A DNA stretch of 64,000 bases from Anniella stebbinsi (GCA_029215795.1 JARDYH010000001.1:191277654-191341653); one strand, 5' to 3'; positions 32,763 to 44,214 are shown, numbered from the stretch's first letter. Translations and numbers: made by a program. Notes: generated by a model not told the origin, from the sequence alone.

Positions 32763-34640
32763 ACTTGAAAGAAGCCCTTTACCTATCTCAATCTTATATA
32801 ACAGAGATTCGAATCTGTCAAATTCCTTTTAATTTCATACCTCTGTTGGATCTTAAAATCATATTTTAACTTGTAAGTAATGGAAGAAAGAACACAGTGT
32901 TACTGCATTTTATACCTAAGCTGATCAAATGCCAAAAACAAAACTTGTTCATTCAATAAGTCACAATATTGAGAGACACTTTTTTCTTTCCACTTTCCAT
33001 GTATAATAAAATTAGAGACAATATGGGACGATTCTTAGAATGAAAATATCTGATATTCAGTCCAAGTTTTTGTAGTACCAGACTGTATAAATGTACTGTT
33101 CATCTTATAAGATTGTCTGTCCTTTATCCATAGAACCCGTCATTTTAACAGGACAGCTATATCCAATTGTTCTATTTCACTTACCTTTTATTGCATCCCT
33201 TTCCTCCTCCAGTGCATCATTGCTAATAAGATAGCTTTATGGGGAAATGTAGTGTTATTAGGAACAGCAGTTCCTCCCATTGAACTCACTGCATGGTGCT
33301 CTTAGGGATGTGTGTCTCTTTTTTCAAATAAAATTGATTATTATCCTACTATTGGGGGTGGGAAGCTACTGATGACAGAAGCTCTGAAAAATCCAAAGCC
33401 TTGCCAGGCTCACACCGGCAGGGTGGAAGGCAGGGAAGATTGCCGCTTTTCTTCTTCCTGATCCCTTTGTTCTTTCTTTTCTTCAAATGGTTTCCCTCCT
33501 GTGGGAATGGGAGGGAAATCAACTATGCCAGAGTGGTTCTTCTCTCACCCCAATTCTGGGGACATAGTGGGGGATACAGGAGGGCTGTGGATCTTCCAGG
33601 CACACCCAGGGCCCAACTCCTCAAAAGGCATGAATAAAATTAAACATTAACGTGGTAGAATGCAAAGCTGGGCTTCAGCTAACTAAATCAAATTCAGCAG
33701 AGACAAATGCAAAGGGAATTGGGCCTCTGGTTTACGCACGAGCCATACCTGGCCATTTGGGAAATGGTGGGCTTCTTCCCAAGAATGTTGAGAAGGCTCT
33801 CTGCATTCCACTCCAAATGGTCCTTGGAGATTCCGGGGTGGGGGTGGCGGAGTATTCCCCCCCGATGAACCAATTTCTTTACTCAACTGTCCCTCAGCAC
33901 TACTCCCATCCTGAGAGAAAGTTACTGGGGCAGAAGTACTCCCGCCTTTAGCATGCACAGTCTGCGTGGTTATTGTGTCGGTGCTGATATCCAGGTGAGG
34001 ATGGGACCATTTCCCCTGTTCCGTTTTTGCTTCCTTCTTCCTGGTCTGTTTTATTCCCCTGAAGTGTCCCCAAATCTCTTTCTCCTGTGATCTCACTTGC
34101 CTCTCCTCTGCTTCTTCTTTCTCCAAACTTTCCTCTGCCATTCCTGGCTGCTTTATGTGGCCAGCTATTTACAACCCCGCCACCGCTCACTGCCCAGGTG
34201 ACCAGTAGGGTGAATTGTGAATATAGAGCTCCCATGTGCTATGTCACAGGTAGTCATAGTGGCCAGAGCTGGACCGTGGGGTGTATATCGGGGGGGCCCA
34301 GTGTCTTGAAGGCCCCAAATGATCCCCTGAACTCCCTTTCTCCCTTTTGTTCTGGCCTGACTTGGCCCTGGTGCTAGCAAAAAGGAGCCCACTGGTAGCC
34401 AGGCAAGCATGAAGGCTCCATAGTGCACTATTTTAAAAGGAAAGGGTTTTGAGTAGCAGCTCCTGTGGACTCATTGGCCATGGTATCCCAAAGGCAGTGT
34501 CTAATTAGTTCAGATCAGTCAAAATGTAAGTTTTTTTAAAAAAACAACTTTAGTTTTAAAGTTGCACGCTGGGCTCAGAAGAGGAGAAGGAGCTGCTGAT
34601 GCCATTGCCATCAGATTAATTTATTTTTAAAAAAGAAGGG

Positions 34641-34682
34641 AGGGAAGGAAGGAAGGAAGGAAGGAAGGAAGGAAGGAAGGAA
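34641..34682. repeat. (GGAA)n microsatellite
   Basis: About ten GGAA units. Confidence 0.95.
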
Positions 34683-34892
34683 AGCAACTTCCCCTGGGCC
34701 TTCTCAAAGTCATCTATGGTCCTGAATGCTCTTCCCATGGAGCGGATCCTGGTCACCTTTCTCTGTCAGTTATTTATGTGTGCTTATCTCTCCTAATTTT
34801 CCTTAGGACTGAGCAGGGACAACTAGCTTTTAAGGAAAGATAAGATAAGCATAGATAAATGATGAACAGAGAAATAAGTAGCTAACAGCTCT

Positions 34893-34945
34893 ATTATATT
34901 ATTATTATTATTATTATTATTATCATTATTAATCATCATCATCTG
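34893..34945. repeat. (TTA)n/(ATC)n tail of the R4 element
   Basis: Trinucleotide run at the 3' end of the minus-strand R4 copy. It probably derives from the LINE tail. Confidence 0.75.
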
Positions 34946-35078
34946 TCTCGTGGAGGTTTTTCTAGACAGGCATGACGGCCTTTGCCAAGACATGTTTTAC
35001 TGATTCAGGAATTTCCTGACAATGGAGCATGCTGTAAGTATGACTACTTTCTGGATGTTGGTCTGGATGTATTTTGGT

Positions 35079-35810
35079 TAGGCTGACCAGGTGGCTCGGG
35101 ATTTCCCGGTCCTAACCGGGAATCCAGGGGCAAACCGGCCCAACCGGGGGGCGGGGGGGCAAACCGGGGTGGCGGGGGGTCACGCGGCGGTGGCAGCAAG
35201 CAAGGAGCGGTGGTAGACCCGGCGGCGGAGGAGCCCGGGAAGCGGCCGCCCCAGCAGGTAAGCACGAAGGGGGGCACTTACCTGCTGGGGCGGCCACTTC
35301 CCGGGCTCCTCCGCCGCCTTTGCCGCCGCTGCCGGGCTCGTAAGGCCAGAGGCCGCGCAGAAGAGGCAGGAGAGGGCCAGATCTGGAAGTGACGTAACCG
35401 GCCCTCTCCCACCTCTTCCGCGCGGCCTCTGGCCTCCTTGGGGCTCATCGCGATGGCGACGAGCCCCAAGGAGCCCGGACGCCCGTGCGGAAGAGGCGGG
35501 CGCAGGCGTCCGGGCTCCTTGGGGCTCGTCGCCATCGCGACGAGCCCCAGAAAGGCCAGAGGCCGCGTGGAAGAGATGGGAGAGGGCCGGTTATGTCACT
35601 TCCGGATCCGGCCCTCTCCCGCCTCTTCCGCGCGGGCGGCGACGGACAACCCTGCGCGGCCGCGTGGGCGTCAACGGAGGACCCCGTGTGGGCGGCGGAG
35701 GAACCCGGCGGTAGGTCCAGTCTGGTTTTTTTTGGGGGGGTGGCTTGGGGGGGTTGTTTTGGGGGGGCGGGGGGGACCGGGATTTTGATTTTTAAAATCT
35801 GGTCACCCTA
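35079..35810. mobile_element. Non-autonomous hAT element, 732 bp, GC-rich
   Basis: Ends TAGGCTGACCAG and TCTGGTCACCCTA form terminal inverted repeats. The flanks ATTTTGGT (35071-35078) and AGTTTGGT (35811-35818) are a 7/8 target duplication. The uninterrupted R4 copy at 44373-44400 shows the empty site. The interior is over 65% GC by eye and made of inverted segments: CCGCCCCAGCAGGTAAG at about 35247 with its complement at about 35278, and repeated GAGCCCCAAGGAGCCCGG words. Open frames on both strands are GC shadows. Confidence 0.88.
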
Positions 35811-36715
35811 AGTTTGGTAGGCCCAGTTTCCGAAGCTTTTCTGTATAGTTCTTTGATGTGATGCCAGTGACTGATGTGACTAGTAGAATAATTGTGACCT
35901 TTTCCTGCTGCCATAGTTCTTTAATTTCCGTAGCTAGTGGTGTATATCTTTCTCTTTTCCCCTTCCCTTTCTACAACATTTTTGTAATTAGGTATTACTA
36001 ATAATGAGGTAAGTGTATTTTTCTTTTTCTATCTATAACTGTTATTTCTGGTTGGTTGCAGGATATTGTCTTGTCCATATGAACTGTTCTGTCCCAGTAT
36101 ATTTTATGATCTGCATTTTCCAAGATTGTTTCCGGTGAGTATGTATAGTATGGTATAGGTTGCTTGATGAGGTTAAATTTGGTGGCCAGTTGTTGGTGAA
36201 TTATTTTTGCAGTTGTATTGTGTCTGTTCATATAGTCCATTCCTGGCAGAATTTTACATCCTCCTGTTATATAGTCTATTGTTGCTTGGAAAGGATGACA
36301 TTTCCTACATAAATTTGTCGTTCCACTGTTATCTTTTATGATGTATTTTTAGTACTTCTTGGTTGCTATAACTTGATCCTGTAGGCTATTAGGAATCCTT
36401 CTGTTTCAGGAAATAGTTCACCCTTCCTAAGGCATTAGTTCGATCGTTCTTTGTTTATTTGTGGGTTCTGTATTGCGTTGTAGTGCTTCCCATGGAGTGT
36501 TGTTTGAGCTCATTTTTCTCTGCAAGTATGAGTGGTCTTGTTTGGTCTTTGTTTTGTAGTGCTTAGTTGAGTGGGGTGTGTTTTTTATCTACTTTTATTA
36601 TGGCTTTATGAATGGGGAGTTTTTAGTTTGAAAGAATTCTTTAAGTGGTTTTATTTGTTTAGCATGAATTATGTCAATGACCAGCAGGCTTTTTCCTCCT
36701 TCTTTCCTGATGATT

Positions 36716-37345
36716 ATTATTATTGTTCGTATTTGTATGCTACCCCATAATATAAAGTTATCTTATCTTACAATAGCCAGAATAAAAACAACGTAGATAC
36801 AAAACTGAACATAAAATCACAAAGTTAAGAACAACATAAACACAACATAAAATTCACAACCCAAAATTAAAATAATAATAAAAAACAGTTTAAAACTGAG
36901 AGACCCAAACTAGACGAGTTACTTAATAGTTGCTGAAAGGACCACAAAGATGGCACCAGTTGGACCTCTCTGGGAAGGATGTTCCACTACTGAAAAGGCC
37001 CTGTGGGTGGTTACCTGCCTTCCTTCATTAGACGAAGCCACTTGGAGCAGGGTCTCTGAAGAAGATCTTAAGGTACAGGTAGGTACATATGGGAGAAGTC
37101 AGCTGCTCAGGTAACTTGATCCTAAACCATTTAGGGTTTTAGAGTTAAAATCAGCTTAGGCCTGGAAATGGACTGGAAAACATTGCAGCTGATCAAGCAC
37201 AAGTGTAATATAGTCAAACCTCCCAGTCTCAATTTGTAATCTAGTGATCCTGTTTTGGATCAACTGCAGTTTCTGAACCATTTTTACAGGCAGCCCCACA
37301 TATGACACATTGTAATAATCCAGACAGTGAGTTACCAGAGCATGA
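36716..37345 (-). repeat. L2-like LINE 3' region
   Basis: Minus-strand similarity to 52110-52390: GCAGTTTCTGAACC, GGCAGCCCCACATA, TTGTAATAATCCAGAC and TTACCAGAGCATGAG parallel the same words in the longer copy. The left part (36716-36900) is an A-rich 3' UTR/tail with the CCCCATAATAT remnant of the terminal hairpin. Coding remains are degraded. Confidence 0.72.
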
Positions 37346-37349
37346 GGTA

Positions 37350-38490
37350 GGCCCCACTAGCTTTCTCTGCTTGTCTCTGGAAGAGCTTTCAGCATTTTCA
37401 ACTGTCAGAGCCTGCCTTAGGCACAGCTACCCTTCATGTGATGAGTGTAATATACAGCCAGGGTCTCAGTTAGAGGGACAAGGGGGCTCCTATGGTACAG
37501 GTGTTCCCCTCAAGTGTGTTGGGCTCAAGCCAGACCTATATAAGCATTTGATAGCTGATTTACATCAGCTGAAGATCAAGCCCAGAGTTTAAGTTTTAAA
37601 TGCTACAATAACAAATATTAGCACACTTGCTTCAGTAAAAGTAGATAAAACAGTTGTTGCAAACTGTGATTTTAGTAGCTGTAGATAAAATTCCTCATTA
37701 CTGTCACACCATGCAGCGTGTTATTTACCAAGTAACTTATTTTCACTATGCAAAAGATGCTTTATATATATATATGTTCTATAAACAGCTCTCAACAAAT
37801 ATAGTAATTATTTCTTGTCTGCCTAATGTACACCGTGTTTTGCCAAGGAATGCACTTTTGTGACAGTACTATAATTCCTAAACTCTCGCATGTGAATAAA
37901 TCTTTTTAAAATATTCTCCTCTTGCCAGTGAAAGTGTATTCCCCCCACCCTTCTACCTCCATTGATTCTGTTAAAAAAAAGGTGGGATAATATACTGTTC
38001 TTGAACAGGTATTTACACATCTATGGAATACCTGTGGAAACCAGACACTAGGCCTAGTAGAGCAAACAAGTCATATTTTAAAAGCAGCTACGACATTTAT
38101 GAAGAAAAAAACCCCTCACATATATTGATACATTCAAGTAAATTAGTTAAAGCCTTTGCATTTAACATGATTAGCATCTCAGTTTTAAAGCTCATTAATT
38201 AGGGGGGAAAAGCATTCATTTTTTTCCAGTGCATATCTGCATTTTTGCTGTCTGGTTACATTAGGAGTCCTGCTTCCAGTAAAGACATTGCAGCGAAATG
38301 CATCTGCAGAGCACCTATACATGCAATATACTTTCCCAATAGTTCCTACATGAAGGGGTGCTTGGAAGTAGTGCCACATAAAATGTTCAATTTTTAGCTC
38401 AAATGTAGCAAACTCTTTATTCCACGCAATCCCCATAATCCAACCTTTTTCATGGCTGCTCACAGCTACTGTTTATAGCCCTGCTCAGGT
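37350..38490. other. No gene recognised
   Basis: Unique-looking AT-rich sequence with a short TA run near 37766-37780. No domain in the open frames. Confidence 0.45.
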
Positions 38491-38494
38491 TTTA

Positions 38495-38810
38495 AAGAGA
38501 ACTCATGAGGGCTCAAAGTGGGTACTGGGATGGGTCCTGTTCCCTACATCTCTGGGCCCACCAGCCCTACTGCCCTCAGTTCAGATCTTGCCATTATGAA
38601 CCAACATGGTCTAAATAGGAGTTCTACTCACATTCACAATCAGGAACTGGACTGAGAGTTCTGCTTGCATTCATGCAAACACAAGTAAAATTCCCTTTCA
38701 TACCTTGTCGGTTCATCATGGTAAGGTCTGAAATGAGGGAACAGGACCAGCATGTATGGCCCCATCCCAGTACCCACTTTGAGACCTCAGGTGTTCTCTT
38801 GAATCCATAT
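38495..38810. mobile_element. Fold-back element, about 315 bp
   Basis: The two arms are imperfect inverted copies: CAAAGTGGGTACTGGGATGG at about 38515 pairs with CCATCCCAGTACCCACTTTG at about 38763. GATCTTGCCATTATGAACC pairs with GGTTCATCATGGTAAGGTC further in. The outer AGAGAACTCATGAGG pairs with CCTCAGGTGTTCTCT. The family is not recognised. Confidence 0.68.
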
Positions 38811-39239
38811 GATTCTGGCCACAGAACAAACAGTGAGCCAATCAGGGATCGAGCTATGGGCTCATAATACTAAGGGCAAAATTAAACCCTTTAAAGTGAT
38901 GCGGTGCTTCCCTTACTGGTTACATCAGCATTCTAGCCAATCAGGGATTACTGTTCGATGCTTAGAGTGATTCATCACTTTCAAAACAATCCGTTCCATA
39001 AATTGCCAAAAAGGGAGTGTCCTTTTCATTTTGGTGAAACCTTTCATGAAATTAGCAATAGTTGAGACTGATCACATAGAGACTATTGACCTATTGTAAG
39101 CCAGTCCTTATTACCTTCCTTCAGTTGATCAATTTTTGTAAGCATGGAGGGAGGTCCCTGCCTCCTCCATGTGTAACCTCTCCATGTTGACAGTGAAGGT
39201 TTGCAGTCGTGTTGTAAATGCATTCAGCTGAACATAATG
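38811..39239. other. No gene recognised
   Basis: Unique-looking; no open frame with a domain. Confidence 0.4.
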
Positions 39240-39405
39240 ACAAATTTATTCATTTATTTTATTACATTTGTATACCGCCCCATAGCCGAAGCATTTTGGG
39301 CGGTTCACATAAGATTAAAACAATTAAAAATAATATTCAAAAATTTAAACAGCAAAAGCATACAATATACACACACATTTAAAACCACTATAAGGCAGAG
39401 TTCTT
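39240..39405 (-). repeat. L2-like LINE 3' end
   Basis: TTATTACATTTGTATACCGC followed by GGGCGGTTCACATAAGATTA and AAAGCATACAATATACACAC is nearly the same as 51770-51890, the 3' end of the long L2-like copy. Confidence 0.8.
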
Positions 39406-39419
39406 GATGGCTGAACATA

Positions 39420-39505
39420 GAGCCTATCTACACTACTGCTTTAAAATGGTTTATAACAGTTTTAACTGTTATAAACCATTTTAAAGCAGTAGTGTAGATA
39501 GGCTC
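39420..39505. mobile_element. 86-bp near-perfect palindromic MITE
   Basis: The left arm 39420-39461 (GAGCCTATCTACACTACTGC...) is the exact reverse complement of 39464-39505, with only a 2-nt TT loop. A single arm recurs at 32705-32762, so this is a dispersed family and not a one-off inversion. Confidence 0.85.
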
Positions 39506-39509
39506 ATAG

Positions 39510-40228
39510 TTACAGCACATCTACAGACCTTCTTGGTCAACACAAGGATGTCAGAGTTGGAGGGGTAAAGAGCACGTGTACCCATTGCCCTTCACACGTA
39601 CAAAAATTAAACACCTGAAGAGGGCTGTTGTATAGGCAAACAAGTACGTAGGGTGGGGTGTAAGTGCTGCTTCAAACCACAAACAGAACTTCATGTGAGA
39701 TTTGTATCTTTGAGCCATGCTTTGTCTTTCATTTGATCAGGCAACTACTGCTTTCTTAGTCTAAGCAAAGAAAACATGTGTGAATAAAGGAAAATTATTA
39801 TACAGGAGAACTTTTGAGCTATTTAATATGCTCCTATAATATTAGCATAATGTTATTCTTCAGTTGGTCACTTTAAAAGCTACATTTCCCCCCGTTCTTT
39901 CAGTGACATCATGATTAGTCTCAAAAACTGAGAGGGTATTTTTGGAGTGTGATTTTTTTATGCCATTTGATCTGAAATCTGAGTGATTAATAATCATACA
40001 AGTTAGATGTTAAGGGGTTTACTGGCAAAGATTATTAGCCTGTCTCCTGTGTAGGAATGACAGTATCTCATTACCATTCAATGAACCTAGTGGAGGAAAA
40101 TGATTTCACGCTATGAAGAAGGAATATCTTCAACTGAGCATTAATCAGAGTAAGATCTGAGTAATTATGGGTTACAGTGTCATTGAACTAAACAGGCGAT
40201 CAAACTACATATACTTCTCAAAAAGACT
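39510..40228. other. No gene recognised
   Basis: AT-rich unique-looking sequence. Confidence 0.4.
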
Positions 40229-40698
40229 CTGTTCAGATGACACCTTAAAGCATGGTGGTTAAGCATAGTGAGCTAAACAGTATGGCTTAGCGTGTAATGT
40301 GTGAATAATGACTTTGCATGTCATGTGAACCATTCCTAACCATGGTGGCTACATAACCAAGGTTTAAATGCACTGGGCCTGTTCAGATGACACTTCAGGC
40401 TCTGTGGTTAGAAAAACTGTGGCTCTCAGGGGTTAGCACTAACCACAAGCTGTGCTGTTGCACACAACACTTTAAGCTATGGTTAGAGCCACTGACCCTG
40501 CTGCAGATGGTCTGACTGTGGTTAGCGAGTGGGCAGGGTTTAGTAAAACGCACCACACAAGACACCTTAAACCCTACTGCTTAACCAAAAGCCTTAACCA
40601 GCAGGGTTTAAGGTGTCTTCTGATCAGGCCCACTCAGTAACAATTTGCTGCGAAGGGGTTCTTGGCCTAACCATGGCTTAATGTGTTGTCTGAACAGG
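40229..40698. mobile_element. hAT-like MITE cluster with CTGTTCAGATGACAC ends
   Basis: CTGTTCAGATGACAC occurs at 40229 and again at about 40379. The inverted end TTGTCTGAACAG occurs at about 40686, with a second inverted end, GTGTCTTCTGATCAGG, near 40614. Interior words (GTGGTTAG, TAACCATGG) repeat in both orientations. This suggests one element inserted in, or overlapping, another of the same family. No clear target duplication. Confidence 0.55.
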
Positions 40699-40871
40699 CA
40701 CAATAATATTTAGAATGTGGTGGGGGGGGGGAAATGGTCTAGAGATATGTCTAGCTGTGCTGAAGTGTAGTGTGGTGGCTGCCACAGAATCTTGAGAACA
40801 ATCATTTTTATTAAAATAATCAGAAACAGAACAAATTATCGAAGCCTCATGAAAAATAAATGAATAATTTC

Positions 40872-42426
40872 TAGGGGTGTGCACGGACCCCCCGGATCGG
40901 ATCGGGACCCGGATCGGGACCTCCAATTTTGTCCCGGACCGGTTCGGACAAAATCGGAGGCCCCCCGGACCGGATCGAGTCCGATCCCGACCCAAAAATC
41001 GTACATTTTTGGATCGGCCGCCATTTTTTTCCCCATAGACTTGCATTGCAATGCAAGTCTATGAGGAAAAAATGGCGGCGGGTGGGTAAGGGGGGGCCTA
41101 ACTCCCTCCCCCCCCGGGGCCGTCCGCTGTGGATGGCCCCGGCAGGTAAACCCCCTCCCCCGCGCTCCCTACCCCCCCTGGGGCCGCCTGCTTCCATCCG
41201 CTGGCGCCCGCGGGCGCCAGCGGATAGAAGCGGACGGCTCCGGGGGGGGGGTAAGCCCCCTTCCCCGCCACTTACCTTCTCGGCACGTCCGGCGCCGGCG
41301 GCTACTACCAGCGGGCTCCGCGGCCTACTCTCGAGTAGCGCGCCGGGTGATGACATCACCCGGCGCGCCACCCTGGAGCAGGCCGCGGAGCCTGCTGGTA
41401 GTAGTAGGCGCCGGCGCCGGACGGGAGCTGCCGGGCCGGGTAGGTAAGGGCCCCCCTCCCCCCTCCCCCCTCCGCGCGCCCCCTCCTCCCCTCCACGCAC
41501 CCCCTCCTTACCTTTCCGGCCCGGCGGCTCCCGTCCGGCGCCGGCGCCTACTACTTCCAGCAGGCTCCGCGGCCTGCTCTAGAGTAGCGCGCCGGGTGAT
41601 GACATCACCCGGCGCGCCATCCTAGAGCAGGCCGCGGAGCCTGCTGGGAGTAGTAGGCGCCGGCGCCGGACGGGAGCCGCCGGGCCGGAAAGGTAAGGGC
41701 CCCCCTCCCCCCTCCGCGCGCCCCCTCCTCCCCTCCACGCACCCCCTCCTTACCTTTCCGGCCCGGCGGCTCCCGTCCGGCGCCGGCGCCTACTACTTCC
41801 AGCAGGCTCCGCGGCCTGCTCTAGAGTAGCGCGCCGGGTGATGACATCACCCGGCGCGCCATCCTAGAGCAGGCCGCGGAGCCTGCTGGGAATAGTAGGC
41901 GCCGGCGCCGGACGGGAGCCGCCGGGCCGGAAAGGTAAGGGCCCCCCTCCCCCCTCCGCGCGCCCCCTCCTCCCCTCCACGCACCCCCTCCTTACCTTCC
42001 CGGCCCGGTGGCTCCCGTCCGGCGCCGGCGCCTACTACTACCAGCAGGCTCCGCGGCCTGCTCTAGAGTAGCGCGCCGGGTGATGACATCACCCGGCGCG
42101 CCACCCTAGAGCAGGCCGCGGAGCCTGCTAGTAGTAGTAGGCGCCGGCGCCGGACGGGAGCCACCGGGCCGAGAAGGTAAGTGCCCCCCTCCTCCCCCCC
42201 CGCTGTCCACTTTCATCGGCGGGCGCCCGCTGGCGCCCGCCAATGGAAGCGGCGGTGGGCGCCAGTGGGCGCCCGCCGATCCGCCGAACCGGTTCGGAGC
42301 TTTTTCGGACCGGTTCGGATTGGATCGGCCGATCCAGCTGCGGGATCGGAAATCGGATAATTTATCCGATTTCCCACTGGACCGGACTCGGATCGTGGAT
42401 CGGGTCCGATCCAGTGCACATCCCTA
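40872..42426. mobile_element. Non-autonomous hAT element, 1,555 bp, with palindromic array
   Basis: Termini TAGGGGTGTGCAC and GTGCACATCCCTA are inverted repeats. The 8-bp flanks ATAATTTC at 40864-40871 and 42427-42434 are identical, which is diagnostic of hAT transposition. Inside each end is a GGATCGG-rich segment. Next to the left end, a palindrome reads CATAGACTTGCATTGCAATG through to CAAGTCTATG, flanked by GGCCGCCATTTTTTT and its complement. The centre is the GC-rich tandem array at 41272-42185. There is no transposase frame; the open frames here are GC shadows. Confidence 0.92.
41272..42185. repeat. Four tandem palindromic units of about 240 bp
   Basis: Units start at 41272, 41508, 41750 and 41992 (spacing 236, 242, 242), each with TTACC(T)TTC. 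Each unit is a near-perfect palindrome centred on GGGTGATGACATCACCC, flanked by GCGCGCC, CTGCTCTAGAGTAG-type arms, CCGCGGCCTGC and CGGCGCCGGCGCC. Units are almost identical except for the first. Very high CpG density. Confidence 0.93.
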
Positions 42427-42644
42427 ATAATTTCCACAAAATGCTTAGAAACTTCAAGAACATGATTATCCATTACTGGCTCTTTTTCATTCAGTAGCCC
42501 TTCTAGCCCTACTAGGTGCTTCCATCCTCCAACCACCTTTTTCTTTGTTTATTTAAATCAATGTTCTTCACTGAAGCTTAGGCATTGAAGGCATGAAAAC
42601 TAATGATCATGAGCTGCCTTCCTTTGGGTGGCTTGGTGCTCATC

Positions 42645-42795
42645 TGCGATAAGAATATAAGAAGGGCCAAAAGTCCATCAAACCCAGCATTCTGTTCACA
42701 TAGTGGCCAACCACTGCCTGTGGGAAAACCACAAGCAGGACAGGAATGCAATAGCACCCTCCCACTCATATTCCCCAGGAAACGGTATAAAGCAC
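42645..42795. repeat. SINE-like dispersed repeat
   Basis: Contains CCATCAAACCCAGCATTCTG, TCACATAGTGGCCAACCACT, CCTGTGGGAAAACCACAAGC and AATAGCACCCTCCCA, which I recognise as a repeat common in squamate DNA. No internal promoter boxes could be placed here, so it may be the body part of the element only. Confidence 0.55.
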
Positions 42796-42984
42796 AAGTT
42801 CTCTAGGTATATACAAACGCCTACATCTATACCAAACTCTGTTTGTGCCCAAGACATCGGAAGCACAGGCACATTCCATTTGGCCAATCGGAACCCTGGT
42901 GAGGGTAATTCTGTTATTACTATTTCAGACTGCAGGTATGGGCTCACATGATTTAATGCTCCTACATACATACACATGAACCTA

Positions 42985-43370
42985 CCCGTACGCTACGCTC
43001 AACATCAAAGGTCTTCCTCCGGGTGCCTACTCCGAGGAAACCTTGGAGGACGGCAACAAGGGAGAGGGCCTTCTCTGTGGTGGCCCTCCAATTGTGGAAT
43101 GATCTCCCCGATGAGGCCCGCCTGGCGCCAACACTGTTATCTTTTCGGTGCCAGATCAAAACTTTCCTTTTCTCTCAGGCATTTTAACAGCATAAGTTGA
43201 GGTTTTAACTGACTTTGTGGCCAGGCTTAACAGTTTAAAATGTTTTAAATATCAGCTGTTTTATGTTTTATGGTTTTAAATTTTGTATATTGACGTTTTA
43301 ATGTTCAATCTTTTAATTTCTGTAAACCGTCCAGAGAGCTTCAGCTATGGGGCGGTATATAAATGTAATA

Positions 43371-43405
<35 letters not shown>

Positions 43406-43410
43406 TAATA
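42985..43410 (+). repeat. L2-like LINE 3' end with (AAT)n tail
   Basis: GAGGGCCTTCTCTGTGGTGG, TGGAATGATCTCCCC, GTGCCAGATCAAAACTTTCC and GGGGCGGTATATAAATGTAA, followed by the (AAT)n run at 43366-43410. The same order appears at 50760-51088 and, inverted, at 51748-52080. Confidence 0.85.
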
Positions 43411-43563
43411 CACAGACACATACATAAAATATTCCTGCACACGGAAACTTAGAAGGTCAAGAAGACTAGGCCAGAACTCTTCTCATGACAGGGTTCATTT
43501 GTACAACAGATCATTCAATAAACCAGGTGAGCCTCTAGTTGCAGAGTCTGAAGTGGAATTTGG

Positions 43564-43590
43564 CCGTGTGTGTGTGTGTGTGTGTGTGTA
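43564..43590. repeat. (TG)n microsatellite
   Basis: About 13 TG units. Confidence 0.95.
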
Positions 43591-43610
43591 TGTAAGAGGG
43601 GGAGCTCCCT

Positions 43611-44210
43611 GCAATATCTCATAGTATCACCATTGGCTAAAACAATTAAATGACTGACACCAAAATTCTTGTTTCCATAGTATGACATTTTATGAAAAAA
43701 TAATCAATTTGGTTTTTGATTAATCATTTACAAAGCAGGTGACTGACCAGCTACAATTCTTGAAATTTTTGGACAACTCTAGCTAGAACACATTCTATTC
43801 ATTTTGCCATTTCTGTCTGTACTTCACCCTTTCACAGTGCCCTTTTCTTGAGATCAATCACTCTTTCATTATTTTTTTCATTTCATTTTCACACAAATCA
43901 TCTACCAACCTCAGACCATGCTTATTACTTCTGCACTCATTTAATACTAGAATTGCAGCTAATACACACTAATATTAAGATAAAATTTAATTATCAGTGA
44001 ATCATAACCCGCTTTTTACTTGATAATACATCTTTCTTACCTGAAAAAACATAATGTGTTTACAATTCAGCAATTGAAGAGAATCAGAATGGCAATCCTC
44101 CCCTATAGAGAAAGTTATGTTGGAGTTACATTTCCAGGTTTCTCACATGATGGATTAACTTCTCCATCAAGTAGTGATGCAGTTGTGCCTTGCATTGTGG
44201 GAGAGGCACA
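43611..44210. other. No gene recognised
   Basis: Unique-looking sequence before the R4 tail. Confidence 0.4.
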
Positions 44211-44214
44211 ACTA

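Larger units (their letters stand above)
32300..34640. other. No gene recognised; two small inverted elements
   Basis: Apart from the MITE-like segments at 32406 and 32700, the sequence shows no domain or repeat that I recognise. Open frames at 33652-34235 overlap on both strands and look random. Confidence 0.4.
34885..36715 (-). pseudogene. R4/Dong-type LINE, 3' half (split by a hAT element)
   Basis: A minus-strand LINE of the restriction-like-endonuclease group. Reading leftwards: a stretch ending in KDQTRPLILAEKNEL near 36500; a Cys-His segment CRKCHPF..ATIDYITGGC near 36300-36250; then HNTTAKIIHQQLATKFNL, YYTYSPETILENADHKIYWD and NQPEITVIDRKRK (36225-36015). The NQPEITVIDRK stretch carries the PD-D/EXK-like core of the endonuclease. 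The 3' UTR runs to an (ATT)n/(ATC)n tail at 34893-34950. The upstream RT domain is missing (5' truncation, or covered by the L2-like segment beyond 36716). Stops and frameshifts make it inactive. A 732-bp hAT element interrupts the 3' UTR at 35079-35810. Confidence 0.8.

Noticed and set aside
35278..35811. Open frames of 85-116 codons in the 732-bp hAT element
   Set aside because: Same reason: GC-rich inverted repeats, no recognisable protein, no transposase motifs.
40871..41625. Open frames of 92-209 codons over the palindromic array
   Set aside because: Frames read through both arms of the palindromes in both directions. Length is explained by GC content and lack of stop codons.
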